64,000 nt of DNA from Deltaproteobacteria bacterium (GCA_016874755.1 VGTH01000004.1:1-64000), one strand, 5' to 3'. Shown: positions 44,709 through 56,699, counted from the stretch's first letter. Notes: generated by a model not told the origin, from the sequence alone. A program made the numbers and translations.

Positions 44709-45884
44709 TTAGATAACGCCCTTCTCTTTGAACTCCGCGATCTTCGCGCCGTCGTACCCGAGCGACTTCAAAAACTCTTCATTGTTCTCGCCCAACTCAG
44801 GCGGCGGCAGCGGAAATGCCGAAGGTGTGTCGCTGTAGGTCAGGGGAAACTTCACCGTGCGGATAGTTGGTTTCTCTTTGCGCTCGATCGAGATCTGCAT
44901 GCCCATGTGCTGCACCTGTGGGTCGTCGAAGACTTCTTTCAAATTATAAACCGGTGTGTGCGGCACGTCGTTGGCCTCGAGCTGCTCAACCCAATGGGCG
45001 CGCGGCTTTTCTTTGAAGAACTCGGCAAAGACTCTGTTCAATTCATCGTAATTGGCGCGGCGGTCCGGCCGGGTCTTGAAACGCGGGTCTTCGATCATCT
45101 CCGGTCGGCCCACCGACTTGCACAGCCCCTCCCAAAACTTTTGTGGCGAGGATAGATGGATTGCCAACATCGCACCGTCCGAGCAGGCAAACGCATAAGT
45201 CTGTGACTGACGCGGCCTGGTGTACGGGCCGGGAATACGCCCGTGCGCCATCGTTTCAGTCGCAGGCGCCGCCAAAAATGCGAGGATCGAACCAACCATC
45301 GTTGCGTCAACCTGTTGGCCCTTGCCTGTACGGTTGCGCGCCATCAGCGCGCCGAGAATGCCCAGCGCGGAGAACATGCCGCTCAAGCAATCGGCGTACG
45401 CTGGCCCAACCGGTTTGGGATTTTTCGGGTCCATTAACACGCTCATCATGCCGCCCATGCCCTGGCCGACGGTATCATAAGCCGGTCGCTTCACATAGGG
45501 ACCGGTTGGTCCGGTGCCAGTAATGGAGCAGCAAACAATTTTGGGATTGATCTTACTGAGCGAGTCAAAGTCGATGCCGAGCTTCTTGGTCACTCCGGGG
45601 CGGTAGTTGTCCATAACGACATCAGACTTTTTCACCAGCCCGTAAAAAACTTCCTTGCCTTCCGGCGTCTGCAAGTTCAATGTGATGCTCTTTTTGCCTT
45701 TGTTATAGGCCCAGAAGTTCGGCTGATCGCCGCCGAAGTCCCAGCCGCGAAATGGATCGCCGCCCTTAGGATTTTCGACTTTGATGACTTCCGCGCCGAG
45801 ATCGGCCAGCAGCATCGCGCCGTAGGGCCCGGAGATGAAATTGCCCAATTCCAAAACTCGAATGCCTTCTAAACAACCAGCCAT
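44709..45884 (-). CDS. CaiB/BaiF CoA-transferase (copy 2)
   Basis: A 391-residue class III CoA-transferase, close paralogue of copy 1: same opening (RVLELGNFISGPYGAMLL), FWAYNKGKKSITLNLQTP, YDTVGQGMGGMMS and C-terminal PLPPPELGENNEEFLKSLGY. The ATG at 45884 has AGGGGAG upstream and gives the usual MAGCLEGIRV start; the frame extends 25 codons further. It is divergent from the MmgE/PrpD gene. Tandem paralogues may use different acids or form a heterodimer; this class normally forms interlocked homodimers. Confidence 0.9.
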   Translation of the reverse strand: MAGCLEGIRVLELGNFISGPYGAMLLADLGAEVIKVENPKGGDPFRGWDFGGDQPNFWAYNKGKKSITLNLQTPEGKEVFYGLVKKSDVVMDNYRPGVTKKLGIDFDSLSKINPKIVCCSITGTGPTGPYVKRPAYDTVGQGMGGMMSVLMDPKNPKPVGPAYADCLSGMFSALGILGALMARNRTGKGQQVDATMVGSILAFLAAPATETMAHGRIPGPYTRPRQSQTYAFACSDGAMLAIHLSSPQKFWEGLCKSVGRPEMIEDPRFKTRPDRRANYDELNRVFAEFFKEKPRAHWVEQLEANDVPHTPVYNLKEVFDDPQVQHMGMQISIERKEKPTIRTVKFPLTYSDTPSAFPLPPPELGENNEEFLKSLGYDGAKIAEFKEKGVI

Positions 45885-46003
45885 TTTTGTTCTCCCCTTT
45901 TTGAAATGTGAAATCTGAAATGCCGAGCAACCGCGAGGCTTGCCTATTGCCTTCGTCATCGGATATTTGAACTTTCATATCTCTCAACGCAGAGGAGAAC
46001 AAG

Positions 46004-47371
46004 ATGTCGACACCGCCGCCGGTAACTGACAAGTTGGCCCGCTTCGTCGCTGCAACCGATTACGCATCGATTCCGGAAAAAACCCTGGCCAATGCCAAAA
46101 TGCACATTCTCGACACGCTCGGCGTTGCCCTGGCCGGAGTGTCAACACCCGTTGCCGAGATTGCAATCAACTATTGCAAAGGCCTGGGCGTGTCGCAGGA
46201 AGCGTCGGTCTGGGGCACTAAAGAGACAGCCTCGGTATCGACCGCGGCGTTCGCCAATGGTCTTCTGTCGCACGCGCTCGATTACGATGACTGGGACGCC
46301 TTCATTCACGTCGGCCACCCGAGCAGCATGATCGTCGGTGCGGCGCTGCCACTGGCGGAGCACCTCGGCGCATCGGGAAAAGAGTTTTTGAAAGCCTACG
46401 TGGTTGGCATGGAAGTCATTTGCAAAATCAGCGCGAACTCGCCCAATGTCCAAGAGCACGGCTTTCATAGCACGCCGATATTCGGCAGTTTGGGCGCGAC
46501 CGTCGCATGCGCTAGCTTGCTCAAACTCGACGTCGACAAAATCAAAGCCGCCCTCGGTGTCGCCGCGTCGGGCTGTGGCGGCATCCATCGCCAACAGGGC
46601 TCGATGGTCAAGCCTTTTCACGCCGGCAATTCGGCGCGCAACGGCGCCGAAGCGGCGCTGTTAGCGAACAAAGGTTTCACCGCCGACGCGGCGATCTTCG
46701 AAGCGCCGCGCGGCTTTTGCGACACGTTTTTCGGCCCCGACACTTGCGACTACAACAAGATGATCGAGAACATCGGCAAGCCCTACTTCTTGGAATCGCC
46801 CGGCATCGGTCTTAAATGGCACCCGTGCAGCGCGCCGCAGTTCCTCGCCGCCGACGCAGCGCTGCATTTGAAACACGAACACAAGATCAATTTCGCCGAC
46901 GTCGCGAAAATAGAAGTCAGCATCCCGCCCAAGCGCTACCAGCGCCACTACGCCGCCGAGGTGAAAACCGGGTTGCGCGGCAAGTTCGCTATCAACTATG
47001 TCGTGGCCCTGTGCTTTCTCGACGGCAAACTGGAAATAGCGACATTTACCGATGAGAAAGCCAACCGTCCCGAAGTGCAAGACGCCTTCAGCAGAGTAAA
47101 AGTGATCGTCGACGAGTCGATCCCCGAGCCTGGCCCGTACTGTCCAGTAAGCGTCGAATTGAAAAACGGCACGCGCCATAACTACACCGCCAAGATTGCC
47201 AAGGGGGACCCGCGCAATCCGATGAGCGAACTGGAAGTCACCAATAAATTTCTTAGTAATGCCAGCATGGCAATCGGCAAACCACGGGCTGAGAATGTAG
47301 CAAAAGCGGTGCGCGATTTAGAGAAGTGCGACGACAGCAAGAAACTCGTGAGCCTGCTCGCACCAGTATGA
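46004..47371 (+). CDS. MmgE/PrpD family protein
   Basis: A 455-residue MmgE/PrpD-fold protein; the family includes 2-methylcitrate dehydratase, cis-aconitate decarboxylase and other enzymes on small di- and tricarboxylates. Visible: ILDTLGVALAGVSTPVAEIA, the HALDYDDWDAFIHVGHPSS segment and IKAALGVAASGCGGIHRQQGS. There is no prpB/prpC neighbour, so methylcitrate specificity is not supported. Start ATG 46004 behind AGGAG. It lies divergent from the CoA-transferase gene, and joint metabolism of an organic acid is plausible. Confidence 0.9.
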   Translation: MSTPPPVTDKLARFVAATDYASIPEKTLANAKMHILDTLGVALAGVSTPVAEIAINYCKGLGVSQEASVWGTKETASVSTAAFANGLLSHALDYDDWDAFIHVGHPSSMIVGAALPLAEHLGASGKEFLKAYVVGMEVICKISANSPNVQEHGFHSTPIFGSLGATVACASLLKLDVDKIKAALGVAASGCGGIHRQQGSMVKPFHAGNSARNGAEAALLANKGFTADAAIFEAPRGFCDTFFGPDTCDYNKMIENIGKPYFLESPGIGLKWHPCSAPQFLAADAALHLKHEHKINFADVAKIEVSIPPKRYQRHYAAEVKTGLRGKFAINYVVALCFLDGKLEIATFTDEKANRPEVQDAFSRVKVIVDESIPEPGPYCPVSVELKNGTRHNYTAKIAKGDPRNPMSELEVTNKFLSNASMAIGKPRAENVAKAVRDLEKCDDSKKLVSLLAPV

Positions 47372-47393
47372 TCTCAAGAACGAGGTTTTGGAG

Positions 47394-47660
47394 ATGGCGT
47401 ATGATGATGACGATATCAAGCGAGAAATAAAGCGGCAGCGAATCAAGAAAGATCGCGCTCCGATGAAGGAAAGGAAAGAAGCGGAGGCGAAAAGACGGCT
47501 GGGATCGGATATTCTGCTGCTGATAACTAGGATCGACGACCGCGCATTCTTTCTAAGACAGCTGGAAACGCTTACCGCCCGCTACGGGCTACATATCGGA
47601 GAGACGGAGAAGCTGAATGCCCTCCGGATTTACGATCAGTACCGGAAACGGAAGAGGTAG
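47394..47660 (+). CDS. Small charged hypothetical protein
   Basis: An 88-residue, highly charged protein from ATG 47394 (a TTG six bases earlier is also open). The N-terminal 40 residues are an acidic-then-basic helix (AYDDDDIKREIKRQRIKK); the C-terminal part (ITRIDDRAFFLRQLETLTAR) looks helical. No known domain. It follows MmgE/PrpD by 22 bases. Its 3' end overlaps the opposite-strand small frame by 89 bases, so at most one may be a true gene. Confidence 0.4.
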   Translation: MAYDDDDIKREIKRQRIKKDRAPMKERKEAEAKRRLGSDILLLITRIDDRAFFLRQLETLTARYGLHIGETEKLNALRIYDQYRKRKR

Positions 47661-47823
47661 CCTTGGGTTTAGCAAGTTTCGCTGCAACCGACTTGTGAAC
47701 TCGGTTAAGTCTTTTTCGGCGTTCCTTTTTTGGCAGTTTTTCTAGAAAAGCCCAGAGCGTGTCGGTGATACGACCTGCAGCCTGCTTAGCTCTGTTTGCC
47801 GGTTTGGTTTTGATTTCCCTCAT
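47572..47823 (-). CDS. Small basic hypothetical protein (doubtful)
   Basis: An 83-residue lysine- and arginine-rich frame, MREIKTKPANRAKQAAGRI then TLWAFLEKLPKKERRKRLNR, ending in low-complexity Ser-rich sequence that overlaps the convergent small gene. The middle helix looks protein-like, the tail does not. No family recognised. The flanking 47824-47912 shows nothing else. Confidence 0.25.
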   Translation of the reverse strand: MREIKTKPANRAKQAAGRITDTLWAFLEKLPKKERRKRLNRVHKSVAAKLAKPKATSSVSGTDRKSGGHSASPSLRYVARSGR

Positions 47824-47912
47824 ACGATTAACTCAGATATCCTAAGTATAGCATTGAATTCAAACTCTACAATGTCGCAACGTTAAGCTAACGATAAACA
47901 CACGGTTTTCTT

Positions 47913-48575
47913 ATGATCCCAATCACTGCACGCGATGGCCACACGCTTGACGCTTATCTCGCCCATCCTCAGAGCGAGCCACGCGGCGGTATTGTCATTG
48001 GCCAGGAGATGTACGGCATTACCAGTTATCTGCGCGATGTGTGTGACTACTACGCCTCACAAGGCTATCTGACCATTGCGCCGGCGCTTTACGACCGGCG
48101 CGAGCGCAACCTGGTGCTCGATTACACGCCGGCAGATCACGACCCGGCGCAGAAGATTTACAAAAATTGGAACTGGGAGCACGCGCTCGACGATCTCGAT
48201 GCGGCGAAAAACATTGTCTCAGAGGCGGGGAAGGTGGCGCTCGTCGGTTTCTGCTGGGGCGGCACGTTAGCGTGGCTCGCCGCGTGCCGGCGCGATTACA
48301 CCTGTGCGGTCGCCTACTACGGCTCGATGATGCCGGATTTTAGATTGAAATCGGCGTGCTGCCCGGTGATAGCGCATATTGGCACCGACGATGGCACGTT
48401 CACACAAGAACGCGTCGACCTATTTCACCAAGCGCAGCCGAAGGTGCCGATCTACATATACGCCGGCGCGGGCCATGGCTTTGATAACCCCAGCCGCGGT
48501 AACCGCTACCACGCAGAAGCCTGTAAGCTCGCGCGCGAGCGCACGCTCGAATTTTTGTCCCGGCACCTTGGCTAA
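47913..48575 (+). CDS. Dienelactone hydrolase family protein (second)
   Basis: A 220-residue alpha/beta hydrolase close to carboxymethylenebutenolidase. Catalytic triad: Cys114 (VGFCWGGTLAW), Asp159 or Asp160 (HIGTDDGTF) and His188 (AGAGHGFDN). The opening Glu32 of GQEMYGIT matches the substrate-triggered Glu of dienelactone hydrolase, making this the more canonical of the two family members in the window. It converges on the bicupin gene with 35 bases between. Confidence 0.92.
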   Translation: MIPITARDGHTLDAYLAHPQSEPRGGIVIGQEMYGITSYLRDVCDYYASQGYLTIAPALYDRRERNLVLDYTPADHDPAQKIYKNWNWEHALDDLDAAKNIVSEAGKVALVGFCWGGTLAWLAACRRDYTCAVAYYGSMMPDFRLKSACCPVIAHIGTDDGTFTQERVDLFHQAQPKVPIYIYAGAGHGFDNPSRGNRYHAEACKLARERTLEFLSRHLG

Positions 48576-48610
48576 AACGACACTCGAACGAATTTCAACC
48601 CGGAACACCC

Positions 48611-49759
48611 TTACTGCCGATAGACTTCCTCCGGCATGTTGAACGCCGCGCCTTCTTTATCGAGCTGTGCTTTGAACATCTGGCGGATGTAAGGGTCTTC
48701 GTCGCGGTACTCGATGGTGTTGCCGCCTTCTTTGACGTCGAGGTTCAAGCCGCGCCATTCGACACCCGGTATGCCGGTGACGCGGCGAGGAAAACCGCCG
48801 AGAAAGGCGAGCACGCGCAGCGGATCCTTCGAGGCGCCGTAGTGGCCGTGGTACCAACCGGCGGCGCCGGGCGCGGCGCTGACGATGCCGCCGGCTTTGT
48901 AGTCTTGTCTGATTACCAAGTCGCCTTTGCCATCTTGCCACGGCGTTGTGCCGGCTTCACCCGGCCAGGTGATCGTGTAGCCTTTGCCGCCCAAACAAAC
49001 TAGCACCGGGCCGGCTTCATGGTTGTGGCAACGCGAGTAGCGCCCGGGTGCATACTGCGCGATAAAACCCTGGAACGTGTTGCCGGATAAGTTCCAAAAA
49101 AACGTGCGGTGGCCGACGCCGCGCTGACCGTCGAGCGGTAGCTCGACGCGATCCGCGTCGGGAATAATATTGCCGTAGTTGCGCGCTCGGCCGTGGCGCG
49201 GATCTTTGCCCAACTCCGTGTGGGCTTTGAAATAGTCGGCGCTGCCGTCGTAACGATCTTTGAATTGGTAGGGGTTGTTAAACAGCGAGTCCTGACTTCG
49301 ATACAGGTGAAAAATCGGCGGCGCGTTGGTTACCCCGAGCAGCAAGGCTGGGCTGGATGTCGCGTTGACAATGCGGTGCCAGGTATTTAACGGCGGCGAA
49401 AACAGACTGCCGGCCTGCCATTCGAAGGTTTGTTTCTTATTTGAATCGTCGCTCCAGATCTCCGTCGTGCCGCGCCCTTCGAGCACGTAGAAAATTTCCT
49501 CGTACATATGCTTCTCGGCAGTGATGGCGCCCGCGGCAGGTACTTCAATCACATAGATTCCCTGCAGGCCACCGCAGCCGTTGAGTTCAACAAACGCGCC
49601 GCGCGCATTCATGCGCGGCCAAGCTGCGAGTGCCAGCTCGCGAATGTCGTAAAAGCCGACCGCGCCGCGATGGATCGGCAGCTTCTGCTCGTCCATGTAA
49701 ACCTCGTAGGGGCTGGCCGGTCGTATCCAACGTTTGGTGCCGACGAAATCCTCCGCCAT
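48611..49759 (-). CDS. Bicupin, gentisate-dioxygenase-like
   Basis: A 382-residue protein with two cupin barrels. The first (about residues 75-150) has EKHMYEEIFYVLEGRG, the second (about 255-330) HNHEAGPVLVCLGGKGYTIT, with the more complete metal-ligand set. Such bicupins include gentisate 1,2-dioxygenase and oxalate decarboxylase relatives; the ligand pattern does not decide. AGGAGG precedes the ATG at 49759, so the 12 codons before it are not used. Ring-cleavage activity would fit the nearby dienelactone hydrolase and CoA-transferases, but that is inference. Confidence 0.8.
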   Translation of the reverse strand: MAEDFVGTKRWIRPASPYEVYMDEQKLPIHRGAVGFYDIRELALAAWPRMNARGAFVELNGCGGLQGIYVIEVPAAGAITAEKHMYEEIFYVLEGRGTTEIWSDDSNKKQTFEWQAGSLFSPPLNTWHRIVNATSSPALLLGVTNAPPIFHLYRSQDSLFNNPYQFKDRYDGSADYFKAHTELGKDPRHGRARNYGNIIPDADRVELPLDGQRGVGHRTFFWNLSGNTFQGFIAQYAPGRYSRCHNHEAGPVLVCLGGKGYTITWPGEAGTTPWQDGKGDLVIRQDYKAGGIVSAAPGAAGWYHGHYGASKDPLRVLAFLGGFPRRVTGIPGVEWRGLNLDVKEGGNTIEYRDEDPYIRQMFKAQLDKEGAAFNMPEEVYRQ

Positions 49760-49827
49760 GGCTGAAAACCTCCTGTGATCGCTAGATGCTATCACTCAGC
49801 GAGCGCTTGAAAGCAAACGATCGCAGC

Positions 49828-51081
49828 TTAAAGCAGAGCGGCGATACGCTCCGTCGGCGTGGGGTGCGAATAGTGGTAGGCGGAATACCAGGGATGGGGC
49901 GTCAAGTTGGAAAGATTTTTAATCGTCAGGTCGACCAGCGCTTCGATCATCGGTTGCGGCGTGTTTAAAGTTTTTTTGGCGAAGGCGTCGGCTTTGTATT
50001 CATGCTGGCGCGACAGCCGATTCATTAGCGGCGCCAAGTAGAAAATTAGCGGACCGGTGACGAGACTGAACAACACCAGCGCGGCGTGATTCGATGGCGT
50101 CAAACCGAACGCGGCGAAAAACGCCGGACTCTCGCGCAGCAAGCTCAAGACGTAAAGACCGACCAGCAAGAAAATCGTCTGGACGACGAGCATGCGCCGA
50201 ATATGTTTTAGCTTGTAGTGGCCCATCTCATGGGCGAGCACGGCGAGGCCTTGTTCGCTGGTCATTTGCTCTATCAGCGTATCGAAAAGCACGATGCGCT
50301 TAGCTTTGCCTAGGCCGGTGAAGTAGGCGTTGGAATGACCCGACCGTTTCGAGCCGTCCATCGTGAAGATGCCGGTGGTTTTGAAACCGATCTGCTCGGC
50401 CAAGCGTAGAATGCGGTCGCGAAATTCGCCTTCTTTGAGCGGCTCGAATTTATTGAACAGCGGTGCGATCAGCGTCGGATAGATCACGATCATGAGCAGC
50501 TGAAAGGCGCTGATAAAGGCAAATGCCCAAAGCCACCAATGACTCCCTGTCGCTTGCATGAGCCAGAGAATCACCAACAGAAACGGCACGCCGATGACGA
50601 GCCCGACCAGCAAGCCTTTGATTTTATCGGCGACGAATAGCTTGACGGTCATCTTGTTGAAGCCGAAGCGCGCTTCGAGCCGAAAGGTTGAATAGAGCTC
50701 GATCGGTAAACCGACGAGTGAAAAGATTGCACCCACGATCAGGCAGAAGGCAATGCCTTGGGCATAGTTAAACAGCGGCAAACGTTCGGTCAGCGCCGCT
50801 GCAATCTGGTCGGCCCACGGCAGGATGCCGCTGAAAAGCACGATCAAGGTAACAATGCGGCCGTAGATTTCCGACCAGCGCCCAAAGGCGCCCTTGGCGA
50901 GGGTGTACTCGACTGATTTCTGGTATTCGGCGGAGGCGATTTTATCGCGAAAGAAGGAGGGGATTTCTTTGGCCGCCCAGCGGGCGCGCACGTGCCGCAG
51001 GTTCAACTCATTGAGGCAAAACTCGACGAAAAACTCGAGCAGAAAAAAGCCGAGAAAGAGCGCGACGATCAGTTGTTCCAT
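49828..51081 (-). CDS. M48 metalloprotease, Ste24/CAAX-protease-like
   Basis: A 417-residue integral membrane zinc protease with about seven membrane helices. The zinc motif His284-Glu-Met-Gly-His288 (VLAHEMGHYKLKH) and third-ligand region RQHEYKADAFA are intact. Architecture matches Ste24-type CAAX proteases; bacterial members probably take part in membrane-protein quality control, since prenylated substrates are absent. It lies 45 bases downstream of clpA on the same strand, so a proteostasis unit clpS-clpA-ste24 is likely. Confidence 0.92.
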   Translation of the reverse strand: MEQLIVALFLGFFLLEFFVEFCLNELNLRHVRARWAAKEIPSFFRDKIASAEYQKSVEYTLAKGAFGRWSEIYGRIVTLIVLFSGILPWADQIAAALTERLPLFNYAQGIAFCLIVGAIFSLVGLPIELYSTFRLEARFGFNKMTVKLFVADKIKGLLVGLVIGVPFLLVILWLMQATGSHWWLWAFAFISAFQLLMIVIYPTLIAPLFNKFEPLKEGEFRDRILRLAEQIGFKTTGIFTMDGSKRSGHSNAYFTGLGKAKRIVLFDTLIEQMTSEQGLAVLAHEMGHYKLKHIRRMLVVQTIFLLVGLYVLSLLRESPAFFAAFGLTPSNHAALVLFSLVTGPLIFYLAPLMNRLSRQHEYKADAFAKKTLNTPQPMIEALVDLTIKNLSNLTPHPWYSAYHYSHPTPTERIAALL

Positions 51082-51126
51082 GCCAAGAACAACGATTGCG
51101 CGGCGCCACTAGGAAAGCAAGTCGCT

Positions 51127-53382
<2,256 letters not shown>

Positions 53383-53384
53383 TC

Positions 53385-53699
53385 TTAGGCCTCTTCCATG
53401 GTGCAGCGCAGAGGATGTTCATGACGCCGCGCAAGATCCTCTACCAATGTAACTTTGGTTTCGGCGACTTCGTATGTATAGACGCCGGCTACGCCAATTC
53501 CTTTTTTGTGCACGTGAAGCATGATTTGAACCGCCTCCGTATGTTCCTTGTGGAAAACATACTGGAGAACCTGCACGACGAACTCCTTGGTTGTATAATC
53601 GTCGTTGTGCAGCAAAACTTTGTAGAGAGGGGGCTTTTTAAGCTTCTTCTTGGTTTCTGTGACCACACCGTGGTCAAATTCGTTTTCCCGCCGGCTCAT
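53385..53699 (-). CDS. clpS: ClpS adaptor
   Basis: A 104-residue ClpA adaptor delivering N-end-rule substrates. The core reads [20 protein letters not shown], with the Asn-Asp-Asp residues that hold the N-degron amino group, and [18 protein letters not shown]. Start ATG 53699 follows GGGAGG. It precedes clpA by two bases and is cotranscribed with it. Confidence 0.95.
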   Translation of the reverse strand: MSRRENEFDHGVVTETKKKLKKPPLYKVLLHNDDYTTKEFVVQVLQYVFHKEHTEAVQIMLHVHKKGIGVAGVYTYEVAETKVTLVEDLARRHEHPLRCTMEEA

Positions 53700-53917
53700 G
53701 AAGGGTTGCCTCCCTGATAGCTGTTAGAAATCTAACATGGCCGTAAGCTCACCCGCAATCGTCAAAACCTTGTCGGTTCGAGCGCGCCACTTACCAATGA
53801 CCGCAGCGATAAACCATCCGTGCACGAAGGTAGCACAGCTATGATATAGTCCACGTGTCTTAGCACTGAACCCGTATCCGCGCATCGTTGCCGGCTTTTT
53901 TACTGGGAGGTAACGCC

Positions 53918-54778
53918 ATGCTCTCCAACAAAGTTCACGAAATCATGACGACCCAGCTGACCAGTGCGCCGGTCACCGCGCCGGTGCACGAAGTCTTGCG
54001 GCAGATGATCGCCGAAGACGTCGGCCGCATCGTCATCACCGATAACGAAGTGCCAGTCGGGGTCTTTACCGAAAAAGATGTACTCAAGCGCGTGGTTTAT
54101 CCAGGTCTGAATGGCAAGCAGACCGCGATCAAAAGCGTCATGAGCTCGCCGATCAGAGCCGTGCGGGAAGAGACCCATATCGTCGAGGCATTCAAACGCA
54201 TGTACCGCGGCAAATACCGCCACCTGCTGGTGCGCGGGCGGCGCGGGAGAATCGTCGGCATTGTTTCCATGCGGCGGATTTTGAAAATTGCCGTGGAGCT
54301 AGGGCAGGGCGCCAGTGAAACCCAGACTCTGACAAACATTGCGGCAACGGACGCGGTTTGTGTCGATCCAACGGAATCGGTGGCGGCAACTGTTCAACTT
54401 TTGGTGCGTAAAGAGCTGAGCTCGGTCGTGGTCGGCAGCCCGGACGAGCCGCTTGGTATTTTCACCGAGCGCGATGTGCTGAAGCGCGTGGCGCTGGCTG
54501 AGTTTGACCGGCGCGCGACAAAGGTCCAAGAGGTCATGACCGCACCGGTGGTGACCCTGCCGGAGACGACACTGATCGGTGATGCCCTCGCCGAAATGTA
54601 CCGCCGCGATATCCGCAACTTGCCAATGATGGATTCGAATGGACAACTAAGGAGAATCATCTCCATGCCCGATGTACTAAGATATGCCCGTGCTTTTGAT
54701 GTCGATGAGCAGGTTCGCCGCACCTGGAAAGAGGTTGCCGCCAGCCTCGCTGATGAGGATCAATACACGCCCGGTTAG
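53918..54778 (+). CDS. Four-CBS-domain protein
   Basis: A 286-residue protein made of two Bateman modules (four CBS motifs; about residues 1-60, 75-130, 145-200 and 210-270). Each pair shows the CBS phrase (GVFTEKDVLKRVV and GIFTERDVLKRVA; MTTQLTSAPVTAPV and MTAPVVTLPET). CBS pairs bind adenosyl ligands such as ATP, AMP or SAM and usually regulate a partner; there is no effector domain here. ATG 53918 is chosen because GGGAGG lies just upstream. It is divergent from clpS and upstream of korAB, so it may sense energy charge for the neighbouring oxidoreductase. Confidence 0.88.
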   Translation: MLSNKVHEIMTTQLTSAPVTAPVHEVLRQMIAEDVGRIVITDNEVPVGVFTEKDVLKRVVYPGLNGKQTAIKSVMSSPIRAVREETHIVEAFKRMYRGKYRHLLVRGRRGRIVGIVSMRRILKIAVELGQGASETQTLTNIAATDAVCVDPTESVAATVQLLVRKELSSVVVGSPDEPLGIFTERDVLKRVALAEFDRRATKVQEVMTAPVVTLPETTLIGDALAEMYRRDIRNLPMMDSNGQLRRIISMPDVLRYARAFDVDEQVRRTWKEVAASLADEDQYTPG

Positions 54779-54791
54779 AAGTGATAATTCT

Positions 54792-54819
54792 TTGACTTCT
54801 AAGGGAGTTATGTTAGCAT
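54792..54819 (+). promoter_or_regulatory. Candidate promoter of korAB
   Basis: TTGACT (54792-54797), a 16-base spacer and TAGCAT (54814-54819) form a fair sigma-70-type promoter 36 bases before the korA start. Not verified. Confidence 0.4.
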
Positions 54820-54855
54820 GGGAGAGTTGCCGAGAAGTCTGAAGGAGGCTGTATT

Positions 54856-56676
54856 TTGGATACCCCGCTGATAAACGATTTGAGCATCTGCGTTGCCACG
54901 GAAAACGGCTCAGGCAGCGCTTCTTCGAACAACATCTTATTCAAAGCGATCTTCAAGATGGGCATCCCTTGCTCGTCAAAAAACATGTTCCCATCAAACA
55001 TCCAGGGCCTGCCCACCTGGTACCAGATCCGCGCCAATGCCGACGGCTACTTGAGCCGCAAGGACGTGATCGATGTCATGGTCATGTTCAACGACGCCAC
55101 CGCGGCCAAGGACATCTACCGGGTGCGCGATGGTGGCATCATTCTTTATGACGATTCCACGCCACTTTCGCCGACGCTGAAGCGCGACGGCGTGCAGTAC
55201 ATCGGTTTTCCAGCCAACAAATTGGTTGCCAAGCTGGTTCCAGCCTCGCCATTGCGCGCCAAGCAACGCAACATGGTCTATGTCGGCGCCTTGGCTTACC
55301 TGTTCGGCATCGACATGTCGGTGATCAAAGCCGTCCTCGAAGACACTTTTGGCAAGAAGCCGGCGGTTATTGAATCGAACCTAGTTTGCATCGACGCCGG
55401 TTATCAATATTGCAAAGAACAAAATTTCAAACAGAACATAGCCCGCCTCGAACCGATCCCCAACGGCAACAAAGGCAAGATTATCACGGAGGGCAACACC
55501 GCGGCGGCCATTGGCGCGGTTTACGGCGGCGCTTCGGTGATCTGTTGGTATCCGATCACGCCGTCGAGTTCTCTAGCGGAGTCCATGGAGTACTACCTGC
55601 CGCGTTTGCGCAAGCAGGTCGACGGCAAAAAAGCCTATGCCATCGTCCAGGCAGAAGACGAAATCGCTTCGGCAAGCATGATCGTCGGCGCCGGATGGGC
55701 GGGCGCGCGCTCGATGACTTCGACTTCGGGCCCGGGCGTTTCGCTCATGAACGAGTCGATCGGTCTGGCCTACTATGCCGAGATTCCCTGTGTGTTTTTC
55801 ATCATTCAACGCGGCGGCCCGTCGACAGGTTTGCCAACTCGTACACAGCAGGCAGATATCTCGCTCATGTACGGTGCCTCCCACGGTGACACACGCCACA
55901 TCTTGCTGATTCCCCACGACATGAATTCTTGTTTCGATTTTGCCCGCCAGAGTTTCAACTACGCCGACCGTTTCCAGGCCCCGGTTTTCGTCGCCATGGA
56001 CCTCGACCTTGGCATGAATCTTTGGTCGTCCGAGCCGCTCAAGTTGAACGCTGAACAGTACGATTGGGGCAAGCGTTTAAGCGCGCAGGACTTGGACGAA
56101 TGGACCAAAGCCGGCAAGAAGTTCCGCCGCTACTTCGACCAGGACGGCGACGGCATTCCCTATCGCACGGTACCGGGCAACGAAAACCGCCTGGCTTCGT
56201 TTTTTACCCGCGGCTCTGGCCATGATGCCGACGCGAAATATTCCGAGGACGAACACGACTACAAGTACATCCTCGACCGATTGAAAAAGAAGCACGACAC
56301 CGCGCGCAAGTTTGTTCCGAAGCCGATCATCGAAAAAGAGCGGGGCGTCAAGACCGGCATCATTTGCTACGGCTCGAGTTACGAACCCGTCCGTGAGGCG
56401 CGCGACCGCTTGAAAGCGCGCGGTTTGAAGACCAACCATATGCTGATCCGCGCGCTGCCGCTGACCAGTGAAGTGCGCGACTTTATCGCCGAGCATGACA
56501 CGGTCTACCTGGTTGAGCAGAATCGCGATGCGCAAATGGCCGCCATCATCAAAGACGAGATGCCGGAATTGGGCGCCAAACTCACCAGCATTTTGGTTTA
56601 CAATGGCTTGCCGGTCACCGCAGGCGAAGTGGTGCAGCAGATCTTTGAGGCCGCAAAAACCGCAAAAACCGCTTAG
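54856..56676 (+). CDS. korA: 2-oxoacid:ferredoxin oxidoreductase, alpha subunit (gamma-alpha fusion)
   Basis: A 606-residue subunit of a KorAB-type 2-oxoacid:ferredoxin oxidoreductase (probably 2-oxoglutarate), which decarboxylates the acid with CoA and reduces ferredoxin. The N-terminal gamma domain is residues 1-200; the alpha domain starts at GNTAAAIGAVYGGASVICWY, followed by ITPSSSLAESMEYYLP. The protein starts at TTG 54856 with AAGGAGG seven bases upstream. The beta subunit follows 23 bases later. The pair suggests reductive or anaerobic-type 2-oxoacid metabolism in an organism that also makes SOD. Confidence 0.92.
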   Translation: MDTPLINDLSICVATENGSGSASSNNILFKAIFKMGIPCSSKNMFPSNIQGLPTWYQIRANADGYLSRKDVIDVMVMFNDATAAKDIYRVRDGGIILYDDSTPLSPTLKRDGVQYIGFPANKLVAKLVPASPLRAKQRNMVYVGALAYLFGIDMSVIKAVLEDTFGKKPAVIESNLVCIDAGYQYCKEQNFKQNIARLEPIPNGNKGKIITEGNTAAAIGAVYGGASVICWYPITPSSSLAESMEYYLPRLRKQVDGKKAYAIVQAEDEIASASMIVGAGWAGARSMTSTSGPGVSLMNESIGLAYYAEIPCVFFIIQRGGPSTGLPTRTQQADISLMYGASHGDTRHILLIPHDMNSCFDFARQSFNYADRFQAPVFVAMDLDLGMNLWSSEPLKLNAEQYDWGKRLSAQDLDEWTKAGKKFRRYFDQDGDGIPYRTVPGNENRLASFFTRGSGHDADAKYSEDEHDYKYILDRLKKKHDTARKFVPKPIIEKERGVKTGIICYGSSYEPVREARDRLKARGLKTNHMLIRALPLTSEVRDFIAEHDTVYLVEQNRDAQMAAIIKDEMPELGAKLTSILVYNGLPVTAGEVVQQIFEAAKTAKTA

Positions 56677-56699
56677 TCAGAATTCATAAGGACAAGACC

